Position numbers and translations under genes: made by a program
Shown here: in pieces, positions 1-7,090 of the stretch
Numbering within the stretch: position 1 is the stretch's first letter
How the letters are laid out: each line of letters opens with the position of its first letter
Notes under the pieces: model-generated
Told to the model about the DNA's origin: nothing
What the model saw: the letters and a program-made list of their open reading frames with translations, nothing else
Database searches by the model: none
NCBI RefSeq assembly: GCF_900167525.1
Contig: NZ_FUZQ01000004.1
Coordinates: 118,737 to 182,736 of the forward strand
Source: Krasilnikoviella flava
GTDB lineage: Bacteria; Actinomycetota; Actinomycetes; Actinomycetales; Cellulomonadaceae
Direction: 5' to 3'
DNA length: 64,000 nt

Positions 1-563
1 CCGCCGAGAGCGCCTTCGGCGCCCTGAACGTGCTCGTCAACAACGCGGGCGTGCAGAACCCGCCGGCGACGATCGAGGACACGGACCAGGCCACGTGGTC
101 GCGCATCCTCGACGTCAACCTCACGGGGACCTTCCTCGGGATCAAGGTCGCTGCTCCCGCACTGCGCCGCGCGGGAGGTGGCGCCATCGTCAACATCGCC
201 TCGACCATGGCCCTCGGCGGCACAGCGCACTATGCGCCGTACGTCGCCAGCAAGTGGGCCGTGCGAGGGCTCACCCGCACGGCAGCGCTCGAGCTCGGCC
301 GCGACAACATCCGGGTGAACACCATCCACCCCGGCGTGGTCGCGACCCCCTTCATCCACGAACCAGCAGCCGGCGCCACCGCGGCGATCGCCGACTTCTA
401 CTCACCCGAGCCGTTCGCCGTCCCCCGGCTCGGCGAGCCGGCCGACGTCACCCGGCTCCTCCTGTTCCTCGCGTCCTCGGACGCGTCGTTCGTCACGGGG
501 TCGGAGTACGTCATCGACGGCGGGCTCCTCCTCGGCCCGGCCCTCCAGGCCGAGGCCGCATGA
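1..563 (+). CDS. SDR family oxidoreductase, C-terminal part (5' end outside window)
   Basis: The gene is open at the left edge; the reading frame is already coding at base 3 and stops at 561-563. About 186 residues are visible. The NNAG motif of classical short-chain dehydrogenases is encoded near base 39, followed by the Ser of the IAS segment and the catalytic YVASK (YxxxK) near bases 241-255. The C-terminal part has the usual FLAS..SFVTGSEYVIDGG ending. The N-terminal Rossmann GxxxGxG segment lies outside the window. The substrate cannot be told from sequence. The stop overlaps the next start (ATGA), so the two genes are probably co-translated. Confidence 0.9.
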   Translation, partial: AESAFGALNVLVNNAGVQNPPATIEDTDQATWSRILDVNLTGTFLGIKVAAPALRRAGGGAIVNIASTMALGGTAHYAPYVASKWAVRGLTRTAALELGRDNIRVNTIHPGVVATPFIHEPAAGATAAIADFYSPEPFAVPRLGEPADVTRLLLFLASSDASFVTGSEYVIDGGLLLGPALQAEAA

Positions 564-1036
564 GCTCCGCCGACACGATCGGGTCGGACGACTCCGCACG
601 GGACGCGTCTCTGTCCCACCGGCCCGACCACGTCCGGCGTGCCATCGCGATCACCCCCGCCGCGGGCACCAGGGGGCGGATCATCGACATCACGACGCGG
701 GGGCGCCGCACCGGCCGGCCGCGCCGCATCGAGATCTTCTTCTACCGAGCTGCGGGCGCGACCTACCTGTGCAGCGGCGCCGGCGGTGCCGCGACCGGCT
801 GGCATGCGAACCTTCTCGCCGATCCCCACTTCACCGTCCACCTCAAGAACGGGATCCGCGCAGACCTGCCCGCCCGGGCCACGCCTGTCACCGACCCCGC
901 TGAGCGACAGGCCGTGCTGACGGCGATCGTCGCGGACCTCAACCAGCCCCACGACCCCGGCACCATCCGGCCGATTCGGCTCGACGACTGGGCTGACAGT
1001 CGGCTGATGCGCATCAGCTTCCGCCAGCGGCCGTGA
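560..1036 (+). CDS. Nitroreductase/quinone reductase family (deazaflavin-dependent, DUF385-like) protein
   Basis: A 158-residue protein starting at the ATG that overlaps the SDR stop by four bases. The central block (GRIIDITTRGRRTGRPRRIEI, then a GAGGA..GWHANLLADP segment) is typical of the small split-barrel F420-dependent Ddn/nitroreductase family of actinobacteria: a TxGRRTGxPR strand followed by a WxxNLxADP motif. The length fits the family (about 150 residues). Such enzymes reduce quinones or nitro compounds with reduced F420. Cofactor and substrate are inferred from the family; the operon with an SDR suggests a redox role. Confidence 0.8.
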   Translation: MSSADTIGSDDSARDASLSHRPDHVRRAIAITPAAGTRGRIIDITTRGRRTGRPRRIEIFFYRAAGATYLCSGAGGAATGWHANLLADPHFTVHLKNGIRADLPARATPVTDPAERQAVLTAIVADLNQPHDPGTIRPIRLDDWADSRLMRISFRQRP

Positions 1037-1196
1037 CCGCCGATCCCTCGACGGATGACCTACGAGGAAGGACTCCGCGTTTACACGTCTGGCACCCGAG
1101 GCGGGCCGAGTCCAGATCGAGCGGTCACGAACAGGCGCAGGTGCGGCATCGTTCCGTCCATGAAGAGCGCGGGGTGGCGAAGTACCCAACGATCGG

Positions 1197-1619
1197 GTGA
1201 CGACTGAACTGCACCGACTGGTGTCCGCACTGCGCAGCGACCTGGGCGCCAGGGCCGAGATCACAGGCCCCACCGTCGACGGCGACGTCGAAGGCTTCTC
1301 CGTGCGATCTGAGACGGACGGCTCGGTGGAAGTCTGGCTGATGCACGATGCGGACGGCGTCATCGTGGGGCTCGACAGATGCCCGGGGTGGCAGCTCCCT
1401 CGGACGCCGTCGAGCGTGAACGTGTTCCTCACGATCATCGATGCCGCAGTGGCCGGTCGGGTCGAGGTCGGAACCGGTCGCAAGGTGCGCTCGTACCGAG
1501 TCGTGATGCCCGACGGGACGGTCATGGAAGACAGCGCGAGGGGTGCGTTTGCTTCTCTTCTCGAGATGCCGTGGAAGCCCCGCACAAGGTGGGCCACCGC
1601 GACGGCGTACGCCGGCTGA
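1197..1619 (+). CDS. Hypothetical protein, 140 aa
   Basis: A GTG-started reading frame with actinobacterial codon use (G/C in third positions). I do not recognise a family. The protein is soluble, mixed alpha/beta by appearance, with no signal peptide or membrane segment. It ends with a basic, aromatic tail (MPWKPRTRW). It stands alone, with about 160 bases of non-coding DNA upstream and a relaxase relic about 80 bases downstream, so it sits at the edge of the island. It could be an island cargo gene or the last host gene. Confidence 0.55.
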   Translation: MTTELHRLVSALRSDLGARAEITGPTVDGDVEGFSVRSETDGSVEVWLMHDADGVIVGLDRCPGWQLPRTPSSVNVFLTIIDAAVAGRVEVGTGRKVRSYRVVMPDGTVMEDSARGAFASLLEMPWKPRTRWATATAYAG

Positions 1620-1699
1620 CGTAGGCGGCCGATCGGCACAGATTGGCGGCGACTCTCCCGTCTGGACCGTTCGTGGTGTCCGCCGTACACCTGTCAGGT

Positions 1700-1862
1700 G
1701 TGACGATTTCGCTGCGGGTGACCTCGGCCGGGCGGGGGTGTGCCTACCTGCTTCGGTCGTGACGGTGACGGTGACGGTGACGGGAACGAGCCGCAGATGT
1801 CGGCGTTCACGCTGTACCTGACGGAGGCGGGCACGCCGCTCGGGGTGTGGACGGGCCGCTGT
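1700..1862 (+). pseudogene. Relic of a MobF-type (TrwC/TraA-like) relaxase N-terminus, frameshifted
   Basis: From a GTG at 1700 the plus strand reads VTISLRVTSAGRGCAYLLRS and meets a stop at 1760. After a frame change within the GTGACG repeat, the third frame continues as DGDGNEPQMSAFTLYLTEAG and then TPLGVWTGR up to about 1860. This order (an SAG.GY.YLLRS start, a GDGD turn, then YYxxxGTPPGxWxGxG) is the layout I know from the N-terminus of actinobacterial MobF relaxases. Nothing recognisable follows. Only about 50 residues remain, so this is a dead fragment, probably of a plasmid or conjugative element. Identification is from memory of the family pattern, not a search. Confidence 0.45.
1759..1782 (+). 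repeat. Short tandem repeat, 4 x GTGACG
   Basis: Four perfect head-to-tail copies of the hexamer GTGACG. The repeat lies exactly where the relaxase relic changes reading frame. A hexamer copy change alone would keep frame, so an extra event of one or two bases must also have occurred. Confidence 0.85.
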
Positions 1863-3516
1863 GTCGAGCACCGAACGCTTCAAGAGCCTGCACGAGCAGG
1901 CGCCAGGCGTCGTCAGAGACCTGTGTCCTCGCACGACTGGCGACCGCATTGACGTCGTCGACGAGTCGCGCCGTCTCGTCGTCCCGCCCGTCGGCGTAGC
2001 GATGGTCCAGGAGGTAGGGCGACTCGCGGACAGCGTGCATCGCCATCACGTCCAGGAAGACAGCGAGCGCGCGGGCGGCTCGTCGCCGTTCGAGTGCTTC
2101 TCGCTGCTCGCGCGCCTTCGCCGGTCCTTCGGCGCGCGGTACGGGTTCCGGACCATCGACGCCAACACCCAGCTGGGGAGCGACGACCTTGAACCGCCCC
2201 TCCCACAGCCGACTGAACGCATCGTCCATGGCGAGACTGATCACCGTACCGATCTCGGGCCGCCCGTGACCGGTCGTCTCGATCGTCTCCCGGAGGCCCG
2301 CCACCTCATAGGCGAACCGGATCAGGTTGTCGTCCGTCATCGACGCCCCGACCACGAGAAGGTGCTTGGTGAGCATGAGTGATTGCACGAGCGAGCCGAC
2401 CGGCTTCCAGCGACTGTCGTAGTGCACGAACGAGCTGCGCGACAGGACGATCGACTCCGGGTGCTCGACGTCGCCGTGCATCTTCAACAGCCAGGGTCGC
2501 TCGCTCGACGTCCTGGCCCACGGAAGAACATCGACGGCGGAGTCGTCTTCGGTCCCGGTCCCGTGGGCCGCTGCGACGGCGCGTTCGTACAGCCGGTCGT
2601 AGTTGCTGGTCACGGCTTCCCGCACCTGGAGACTCGCGAGCAGGGCGTGGGCGAGGCTCGGCCGTGCCGCGTGGTCCTGTACGACATCGGCCACCAGCCG
2701 GCCGAGCTCTGCCTGCGAGCCAGCTGATTCGGCCCCGCGGGCCGCCGCGAGAGTCACCTGGACGAGCTCGGCCTGCTCGAGGGGGCCGAGCTTCTCGATC
2801 TTGTCCTTAATCTCGTCGAGGCCCAGCCGGTGGACGAGCTCGGTCAGGAGCCCGTTCCACGACGGGAGGCCCGCCGCGATGCTCACACCGGCACCGAAGA
2901 ACAACGCCACCTCGCCCCGACGGACGCGTTGCCCGAGCTCTTCGGCGACCGTGGCGTCGATCAGGGTCACAGGGGCCCCGGTGTCTCGACGCCGGTGTTG
3001 TAGCGCCGCGTAATCGGAACGCTCTGAGGCGACGAGGGCGACATCGACGCCGAGCCGGTCTGCGGCGTCGCGCAAGGTGGAGACCAGCGCGGCGATGACC
3101 TGTCCTCGTCGCCGGCCGAGGCCCCCAGCGCCAGTCCCGACGACGGGCATGGCGATGAGGGGCAGGTCGCGACCGGCCGAGTACGCGGACCGGATCAGGC
3201 TCTCGCCCGAGTGCTCGACGATCGCCTCGACGACGCGGAGTGCCGCTTGGCCCACCTCGGACGGCGAGCCCGCGACGACATCGAGGAACCACACCTCGGG
3301 CACGGAGTCGTCTGACGGCTTCTGACGTGCGGGCAATGCAGCGCCGCGGGCCCAGCCCTCGGGTCGTAGCTCGTCCCAGGTGTTGCCTGGACCGAGGCCG
3401 AGGGTGTCGCGCCACCAGTTCCCGACGGCGAACCACGCGTCCGTGGGAATGACGACGGCGTCTGCGCTCAGCGAGTCGAGCCGGCCGTTGACCACGAAGA
3501 GATGCCCGAACGTCAT
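1807..3516 (-). CDS. Macro domain-SIR2 fusion protein, putative NAD-consuming anti-phage effector
   Basis: A 569-residue protein from an ATG at 3516. Residues 1 to about 175 look like a macro domain (early VIPTDAWF, then VVGTGAGGLG at 125-134, a phosphate-binding loop). Residues about 195-420 are a SIR2 domain: FFGAGVSIAAGLPSW at 206-220, TSNYD at 303-307, the catalytic-type His in KMHGD (His347) and GASMTDDN at 390-397. The remainder is helical. Bacterial SIR2 proteins of this kind (ThsA of Thoeris, DSR, SIR2-Ago partners) degrade NAD+ during phage infection; macro domains bind ADP-ribose-type ligands. No TIR (ThsB) gene is adjacent, so it is either a stand-alone system or an orphan effector. 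The last 20 or so residues (Pro/Ala-rich) are encoded antisense to the relaxase relic, so the natural C-terminus may have been altered. Confidence 0.8.
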   Translation of the reverse strand: MTFGHLFVVNGRLDSLSADAVVIPTDAWFAVGNWWRDTLGLGPGNTWDELRPEGWARGAALPARQKPSDDSVPEVWFLDVVAGSPSEVGQAALRVVEAIVEHSGESLIRSAYSAGRDLPLIAMPVVGTGAGGLGRRRGQVIAALVSTLRDAADRLGVDVALVASERSDYAALQHRRRDTGAPVTLIDATVAEELGQRVRRGEVALFFGAGVSIAAGLPSWNGLLTELVHRLGLDEIKDKIEKLGPLEQAELVQVTLAAARGAESAGSQAELGRLVADVVQDHAARPSLAHALLASLQVREAVTSNYDRLYERAVAAAHGTGTEDDSAVDVLPWARTSSERPWLLKMHGDVEHPESIVLSRSSFVHYDSRWKPVGSLVQSLMLTKHLLVVGASMTDDNLIRFAYEVAGLRETIETTGHGRPEIGTVISLAMDDAFSRLWEGRFKVVAPQLGVGVDGPEPVPRAEGPAKAREQREALERRRAARALAVFLDVMAMHAVRESPYLLDHRYADGRDDETARLVDDVNAVASRARTQVSDDAWRLLVQALEAFGARHSGPSTPRAACPPPSGTA

Positions 3517-3950
3517 GTAACAACGCTAGGGGAGTTCGGACCAACGTGCGCTGAACTCGAGTGGGTGAACCTAATCCGATCCGCCTCGGGGCAGCGGGTG
3601 CCTGTCCTTACGGTCCCGCGCGTCCGGTTTTCCGGAAGGTGCTAGAGCGCCGACTCTCTTGCCTGGGCTGCTCCAAGCCTGGATCCAGATGGTCGGGTGA
3701 AATGTGCCCAACTTGCAGGTGTCGGAGCAGAGTTCATCGTGCCGCTTGCCGAGGCCTGCACTCTAGAACAAGTGCAAATTGCAGAATCCCACGATTACGT
3801 GCGCGCCCCGAAATGAGGAGCTGCTCGGCAGTTCGTGCCCTGAGATCATCAAACGGGTAGCGCCGCGGTGCGTGCACGGCAGTGCGCTCCGCAGTAGCGA
3901 GACCCTGCAATCCCTAGAAGAATCCGGAGCGCGTGAGGTGCGGCAGGGGA
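3517..3950. other. Intergenic region between the SIR2 gene and the IS element
   Basis: About 430 bases with no convincing gene. Open frames exist on both strands but have irregular codon use, and none matches a family I know. The DNA is less G+C-rich than the flanking chromosome. It must hold the promoter of the leftward macro-SIR2 gene. I see no tRNA or clear hairpin. Confidence 0.5.
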
Positions 3951-3956
3951 GCTAGT
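3951..3956 (+). repeat. Target-site duplication GCTAGT (left copy)
   Basis: GCTAGT directly abuts the left terminal repeat and is repeated at 4643-4648 directly after the right one. It conforms to NCTAGN. The minus-strand complement of CTA (3952-3954) supplies the TAG stop of the transposase frame. Confidence 0.85.
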
Positions 3957-4516
3957 TGTGATGTCCAGGGAGGTTGGTCAGCCGGCTGACCGGCGGATGG
4001 TTGCCGATCGCGCTGTGGAGCCTGTGGTGATTGTAGAAGTGCAGCCATCCGGGCAGGGCGGCGCGGCGCTCGGCTTCTGAGGCGTAGAAGCGGGCGTAGG
4101 CCCAGCCATCGCCAAGGGTGCGGTGGAGCCGTTCGATCTTCCCGTTCGTCTGCGGCCGGTAGGGGGCGCCACAGTCGGTTGATCCGGCAGCGCACCAGGA
4201 CCGCGTGCACCGTGGAGGCCAGCATGCCGAGGATCCCGGCGATCTGGACCGGGCCGAGGCGGCGCCTCCAGCGCAGCCGCACGATCTGCTTGACGAGACG
4301 CTGCGGCGTCTTGGACGGACTGTGATGCGGGCGCGAGCTGCGATCGGCCATCCCGGCCACGCCCTCGGCCCGGTACCGGTCGGCCCACTTCCTCGCGGTG
4401 CGCGGGGAGACCATGAACATCTTCGCCGCAGCTGAGTACGTCCAGCCGGACTCCACGATCAGTTGCGCCAGGCGCAGTCGTGTTCTCGGGGTGAGCAGGG
4501 CGTTAGCGTGGGACAC
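3952..4516 (-). pseudogene. IS481 family transposase, internally deleted and frameshifted
   Basis: From a GTG at 4516 the frame encodes the typical N-terminus (SHANALLTPRTRLRLAQLIV, helix-turn-helix with WTYSAAAKMFMVSPRTARKW) through RCRINRL. The reading then jumps frame to the family C-terminus PYRPQTNGKIERLHRTLGDG ... WLHFYNHHRLHSAIG ... SRLTNLPGHHN and ends on a TAG formed with the target site. The segment between, which normally carries the first two acidic residues of the DDE triad, is deleted near 4165. The IERLHRT glutamate remains, but the protein cannot be catalytic. Confidence 0.9.
3957..3976 (+). repeat. IS481-type terminal inverted repeat, left
   Basis: Twenty bases, TGTGATGTCCAGGGAGGTTG, identical to the complement of 4623-4642. 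On the minus strand they also encode the transposase C-terminus NLPGHHN. Confidence 0.9.
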
Positions 4517-4622
4517 GAAGGCCTCCGGTTGGTGCGAAGCGGTTCCTCGACAGCTCCACTTCACAACCGGAGGCCTTCGTCATCCGGTAACCCGACTCCG
4601 TGTCGTCATCACGGGTTCGGGA

Positions 4623-4642
4623 CAACCTCCCTGGACATCACA
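4623..4642 (-). repeat. IS481-type terminal inverted repeat, right
   Basis: Perfect inverted copy of 3957-3976, ending in ...ATCACA. It lies upstream of the transposase remnant start at 4516. Confidence 0.9.
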
Positions 4643-4648
4643 GCTAGT
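4643..4648 (+). repeat. Target-site duplication GCTAGT (right copy)
   Basis: Second copy of the hexamer flanking the IS element. Its position directly after the right inverted repeat shows that the present ends are the ends that transposed. Confidence 0.85.
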
Positions 4649-4655
4649 TCGCCTC

Positions 4656-5252
4656 TCAGACTGCTTGGCGGCGTTCACGGATCCAGCGCACAAGGGCATA
4701 GACAGCGAGGGGCAGAGCAGTCGCCCACAAGAGCTTTCCCACCATCTGTCCCAGCACCGTGTCCACCGTCAGCGGGAAGCCGGCAAGAACGAGAAAGACG
4801 ATCGTGTCGAGGGGGGCAGAAACGAGGTTCGATGTAAGCGCCGCGCGGATGAAACCACGGCGCCGCACGGCAGAAAAGATCACGAGGTCGACGAGTTCGG
4901 CGATGAGGAACGCTGCCACAGAAGCGATTGCGATCTCGGGTGTAGACATGAACCACGACAGGATGGCCGCGACGCCGATCGCACCGAGGGCCCAGCGGCG
5001 TCCGCCGTGCCGGTGCACGAAATCTCGCGCGAGGAGGGCCGCTCCGGCCGCGTAGGTGCCCGCGGGAACGAGGAGGCCGAATCCGACAGGTACCAGACCC
5101 ATTCGCGCAGTCACAACGTTGGCGGTCACGACCGCGCCAATGTAAGCGATGAGAGCCACCGCAAGGCCGACCCCGCTGCGGTAATTCCGGGCTCCAGGGG
5201 CGAGTTCGGTCGAGGTTTCGTCGCGAGGTTTCGGCTTGGTGTGGTCCGTCAT
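4656..5252 (-). CDS. VUT family (YhhQ-like) queuosine precursor transporter
   Basis: A 198-residue membrane protein from an ATG at 5252. After a polar N-terminus of about 25 residues there are about six hydrophobic segments, with the family features AYIGAVVTANVV, MSTPEIAIASVAAFLIAELVD and LTSNLVSAPLDTIVFL. This is the Vut_1/YhhQ family, whose E. coli member takes up preQ0/preQ1. The gene is the last of a leftward queC-queE-queD-transporter operon, 33 bases after queD. Import of preQ0 or a related base to feed DNA modification is the likely role. Inference of substrate rests on the gene neighbourhood. Confidence 0.85.
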   Translation of the reverse strand: MTDHTKPKPRDETSTELAPGARNYRSGVGLAVALIAYIGAVVTANVVTARMGLVPVGFGLLVPAGTYAAGAALLARDFVHRHGGRRWALGAIGVAAILSWFMSTPEIAIASVAAFLIAELVDLVIFSAVRRRGFIRAALTSNLVSAPLDTIVFLVLAGFPLTVDTVLGQMVGKLLWATALPLAVYALVRWIRERRQAV

Positions 5253-5285
5253 CTCAGGCCTCCACGTTCGTTGATTGCTGCGTCC

Positions 5286-5648
5286 TCATGCCGTCCCTCG
5301 ATAGGTGCTCCCCGAGGTGCAGGTCTCCTTGACCGTGACGGCAGAGAGGAGGTTGGGGAGTGCGGCGGAAAGCCGGTCCCAGATCCAGACAGCGAGGAGC
5401 TCGCTCGTGGGGTTCTCGAGCCCAGGGACCTCGTTCAGGTAGCGGTGATCAAGGGCGTCGTCGAGATCCCCCCAAGCAGCCTTGATGTCGCCGAAGTCAA
5501 TGACCCATCCCAGATCGGTATCGACGGGCCCCGTGACTTCGACCTGCACCTTGTATGAGTGTCCGTGGAGTCGTGAGCATTTGTGCCCGGGCGGCACGTT
5601 CGGCAGACGGTGTGCCGCCTCGAAGGTGAACTCCTTAAAGAGCTCCAT
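5286..5648 (-). CDS. queD: 6-carboxy-5,6,7,8-tetrahydropterin synthase QueD
   Basis: A 120-residue protein of normal family length. It converts dihydroneopterin triphosphate to 6-carboxytetrahydropterin, the first dedicated step to preQ0. Zinc ligands are visible as His13 (FEAAHRL), His28 and His30 (RLHGHSY), with the catalytic Cys24 (GHKC) and Asp67-His68 and Glu108 (VKET) later. I chose the ATG at 5648; a GTG six bases earlier (5652-5654) overlaps the queE stop as GTGA and is equally possible. It sits between queE and the transporter in one operon. Confidence 0.93.
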   Translation of the reverse strand: MELFKEFTFEAAHRLPNVPPGHKCSRLHGHSYKVQVEVTGPVDTDLGWVIDFGDIKAAWGDLDDALDHRYLNEVPGLENPTSELLAVWIWDRLSAALPNLLSAVTVKETCTSGSTYRGTA

Positions 5649-5650
5649 GA

Positions 5651-6286
5651 TCACCGAATCCCTAGGTACTTGTGGGTCTGCATGCTGAGGTTCCAGTTTG
5701 GGTGAGCCATGCAGTACCCGACCGCCGCCTTCGTGTTCTCGGCAACGTCGGGGCTGTCCATCGGTTGGAGCCGGAACGACTCGAACGCGAGATGCTCGAA
5801 CTGCGCAGGGTCGCCGCCGTCCTGCGGGTAGACAAGTTTCAGTTCGTGCCCACCGTCGATGACGAGCGGGGCCCCGATCTTCGGGCTCACGCACAGCCAA
5901 TCGATCCCCGGGGGCGGCGCCTGGGTTCCATTGGTCTCGACGGCGACGTAGAAACCCTCTGCGTGAAGGGCATCGACTGCTGCCTCGTCCAACTGAAGAA
6001 GCGGCTCGCCCCCCGTGCAGACGACCATGCGGTTCGCTCGCGACTCAAGTGGCCATTTGTCTGCCACGGCGGCGGCGAGTTCGGCGGGAGTCACAAACTT
6101 GCCACCACCCGGTCCGTCAGTGCCGACGAAGTCCGTGTCGCAGAACTGGCAGATTGCCCGTGCTCGGTCCTTTTCGTGTCCCGTCCAAAGATTGCACGAG
6201 GCGAAGCGGCAGAAGACGGCGGGGCGCCCAGCGTGGGTCCCCTCACCCTGAAGGGTGTAGAAGATCTCCTTGACCTTGTAGCTCAC
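5651..6286 (-). CDS. queE: 7-carboxy-7-deazaguanine synthase QueE (radical SAM)
   Basis: Radical SAM enzyme converting 6-carboxytetrahydropterin to 7-carboxy-7-deazaguanine. With a GTG start at 6286 the protein is 211 residues and begins [20 protein letters not shown], the family N-terminus. The cluster-binding motif is the QueE-specific C-x14-C-x2-C (Cys31, Cys46, Cys49), followed by CTGGEPLLQ and VETNGT. An ATG at 6340 would add 18 residues but overlap queC by 44 bases, so I prefer the GTG, 11 bases after the queC stop. Confidence 0.93.
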   Translation of the reverse strand: MSYKVKEIFYTLQGEGTHAGRPAVFCRFASCNLWTGHEKDRARAICQFCDTDFVGTDGPGGGKFVTPAELAAAVADKWPLESRANRMVVCTGGEPLLQLDEAAVDALHAEGFYVAVETNGTQAPPPGIDWLCVSPKIGAPLVIDGGHELKLVYPQDGGDPAQFEHLAFESFRLQPMDSPDVAENTKAAVGYCMAHPNWNLSMQTHKYLGIR

Positions 6287-6296
6287 GTTGGAGGCC

Positions 6297-6983
6297 TCAG
6301 GCTTGGTACTCGAGAGGGTCGACGGCGCCGGCTTCGTCAAAGCCCTTCAGGCGCAAAAGGCAGGAGTCGCAGTGGCCGCAGGGGTGACCGGTGGCGTCGG
6401 GGTCGTAGCACGACGAGGTCAGCCCGTAGTCAACTCCCAGGGCAAGGCCGGCCCGGATGGTGCCCGCCTTCGTGAGCTCCATGAGTGGGGTGTGGATCGC
6501 GAGCTTCGAACCCTCGACGCCTGCGCGTGTCGCAAGGTTGGCCATCACCTCATATGAGCGGATGTACTCTGGCCGGCAGTCTGGGTACCCCGAGTAGTCG
6601 AGCGCGTTGACCCCGATGAAGATGTCGCTGGCGCCGACGGTTTCGGCGTACGCGAGGGCAAATGACAGGAAGATCGTGTTGCGGGCGGGCACGTAGGTGA
6701 CCGGGATGTCGGCCGCGAGCTCGTCGGCGGAGTCGTGCTTCGGCACGGCGACGTCGCTGGTCAGGGCTGAACCGCCGAAGACACGAAGGTCGATTTCGGC
6801 GACGACGTGCCGTTCGACGCCCTGAGCGGCAGCGACTCTCTTGGCCGCCTCCAGTTCGGTGGCGTGGCGCTGGCCGTAGCTGAAGGACAGCGCGTACGGG
6901 GCATACCCCTGGTCCTTCGCCAAGGCGAGAGTCGTGGTGGAGTCGAGTCCTCCGGAGAGCAGGACGACTGCGGGCTTGGTCAT
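6297..6983 (-). CDS. queC: 7-cyano-7-deazaguanine (preQ0) synthase QueC
   Basis: ATP-dependent ligase that turns 7-carboxy-7-deazaguanine and ammonia into preQ0. The 228-residue protein has the PP-loop SGGLDS at residues 10-15 and the C-terminal zinc cysteines Cys192, Cys202, Cys205 and Cys208 ([10 protein letters not shown]). The length is normal. An ATG at 6983 is preceded by a good ribosome site (GAGGAGG). It is the first gene of the leftward preQ0 operon and is divergent from the dpd modification operon, so both may share the 107-base control region. No folE is present in the window; GTP cyclohydrolase I must come from elsewhere. Confidence 0.95.
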   Translation of the reverse strand: MTKPAVVLLSGGLDSTTTLALAKDQGYAPYALSFSYGQRHATELEAAKRVAAAQGVERHVVAEIDLRVFGGSALTSDVAVPKHDSADELAADIPVTYVPARNTIFLSFALAYAETVGASDIFIGVNALDYSGYPDCRPEYIRSYEVMANLATRAGVEGSKLAIHTPLMELTKAGTIRAGLALGVDYGLTSSCYDPDATGHPCGHCDSCLLRLKGFDEAGAVDPLEYQA

Positions 6984-7090
6984 GGCGCCTCCTCGTGGGT
7001 CTGCAGTTACGGTACCCTACGTCTACGGAGAAACTGCGAGCGCACTCAACGCGCCGAGGGATGTAGTTTCCAGGTCGAGGAAGGTGCAGG
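6984..7090. promoter_or_regulatory. Divergent promoter region between queC and the dpdC-dpdB-dpdA operon
   Basis: The 107 bases separate two divergent operons. The stretch TACGGTACCCTAC at 7008-7020 offers TAnnnT-type -10 candidates on both strands (TACGGT and TACCCT on plus, TAGGGT and TACCGT on minus). A ribosome site GAGGAAGG at 7077-7084 precedes the TTG start at 7091 by six bases. No riboswitch fold was recognised by eye. Promoter assignment is tentative. Confidence 0.4.

Larger units (their letters stand above)
3957..4642 (-). mobile_element. Internally deleted IS481-family element (about 686 bp) with intact ends
   Basis: The element is bounded by perfect 20-bp terminal inverted repeats, TGTGATGTCCAGGGAGGTTG at 3957-3976 and its complement at 4623-4642. 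The 6-bp direct repeat GCTAGT flanks both ends (3951-3956 and 4643-4648), which fits the NCTAGN target duplication known for IS481. A full IS481 element is about 1 kb; here the middle of the transposase gene is missing. The element probably cannot transpose by itself but could be moved by a full-length relative elsewhere in the genome. Confidence 0.85.

Noticed and set aside
3561..3860. A 99-codon plus-strand frame with several Cys residues in the intergenic region before the IS
   Set aside because: No ribosome site, irregular codon use and no known family; it is probably random.
4398..5558. A 386-codon plus-strand frame opposite the IS and transporter genes
   Set aside because: It crosses the IS boundary and is antisense to the transporter and queD; composition is not protein-like.
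6984..7090. A preQ1/preQ0 riboswitch before queC
   Set aside because: I could not find the short stem-loop with A-rich pseudoknot tail on the minus strand; the leader is short and GC-rich.
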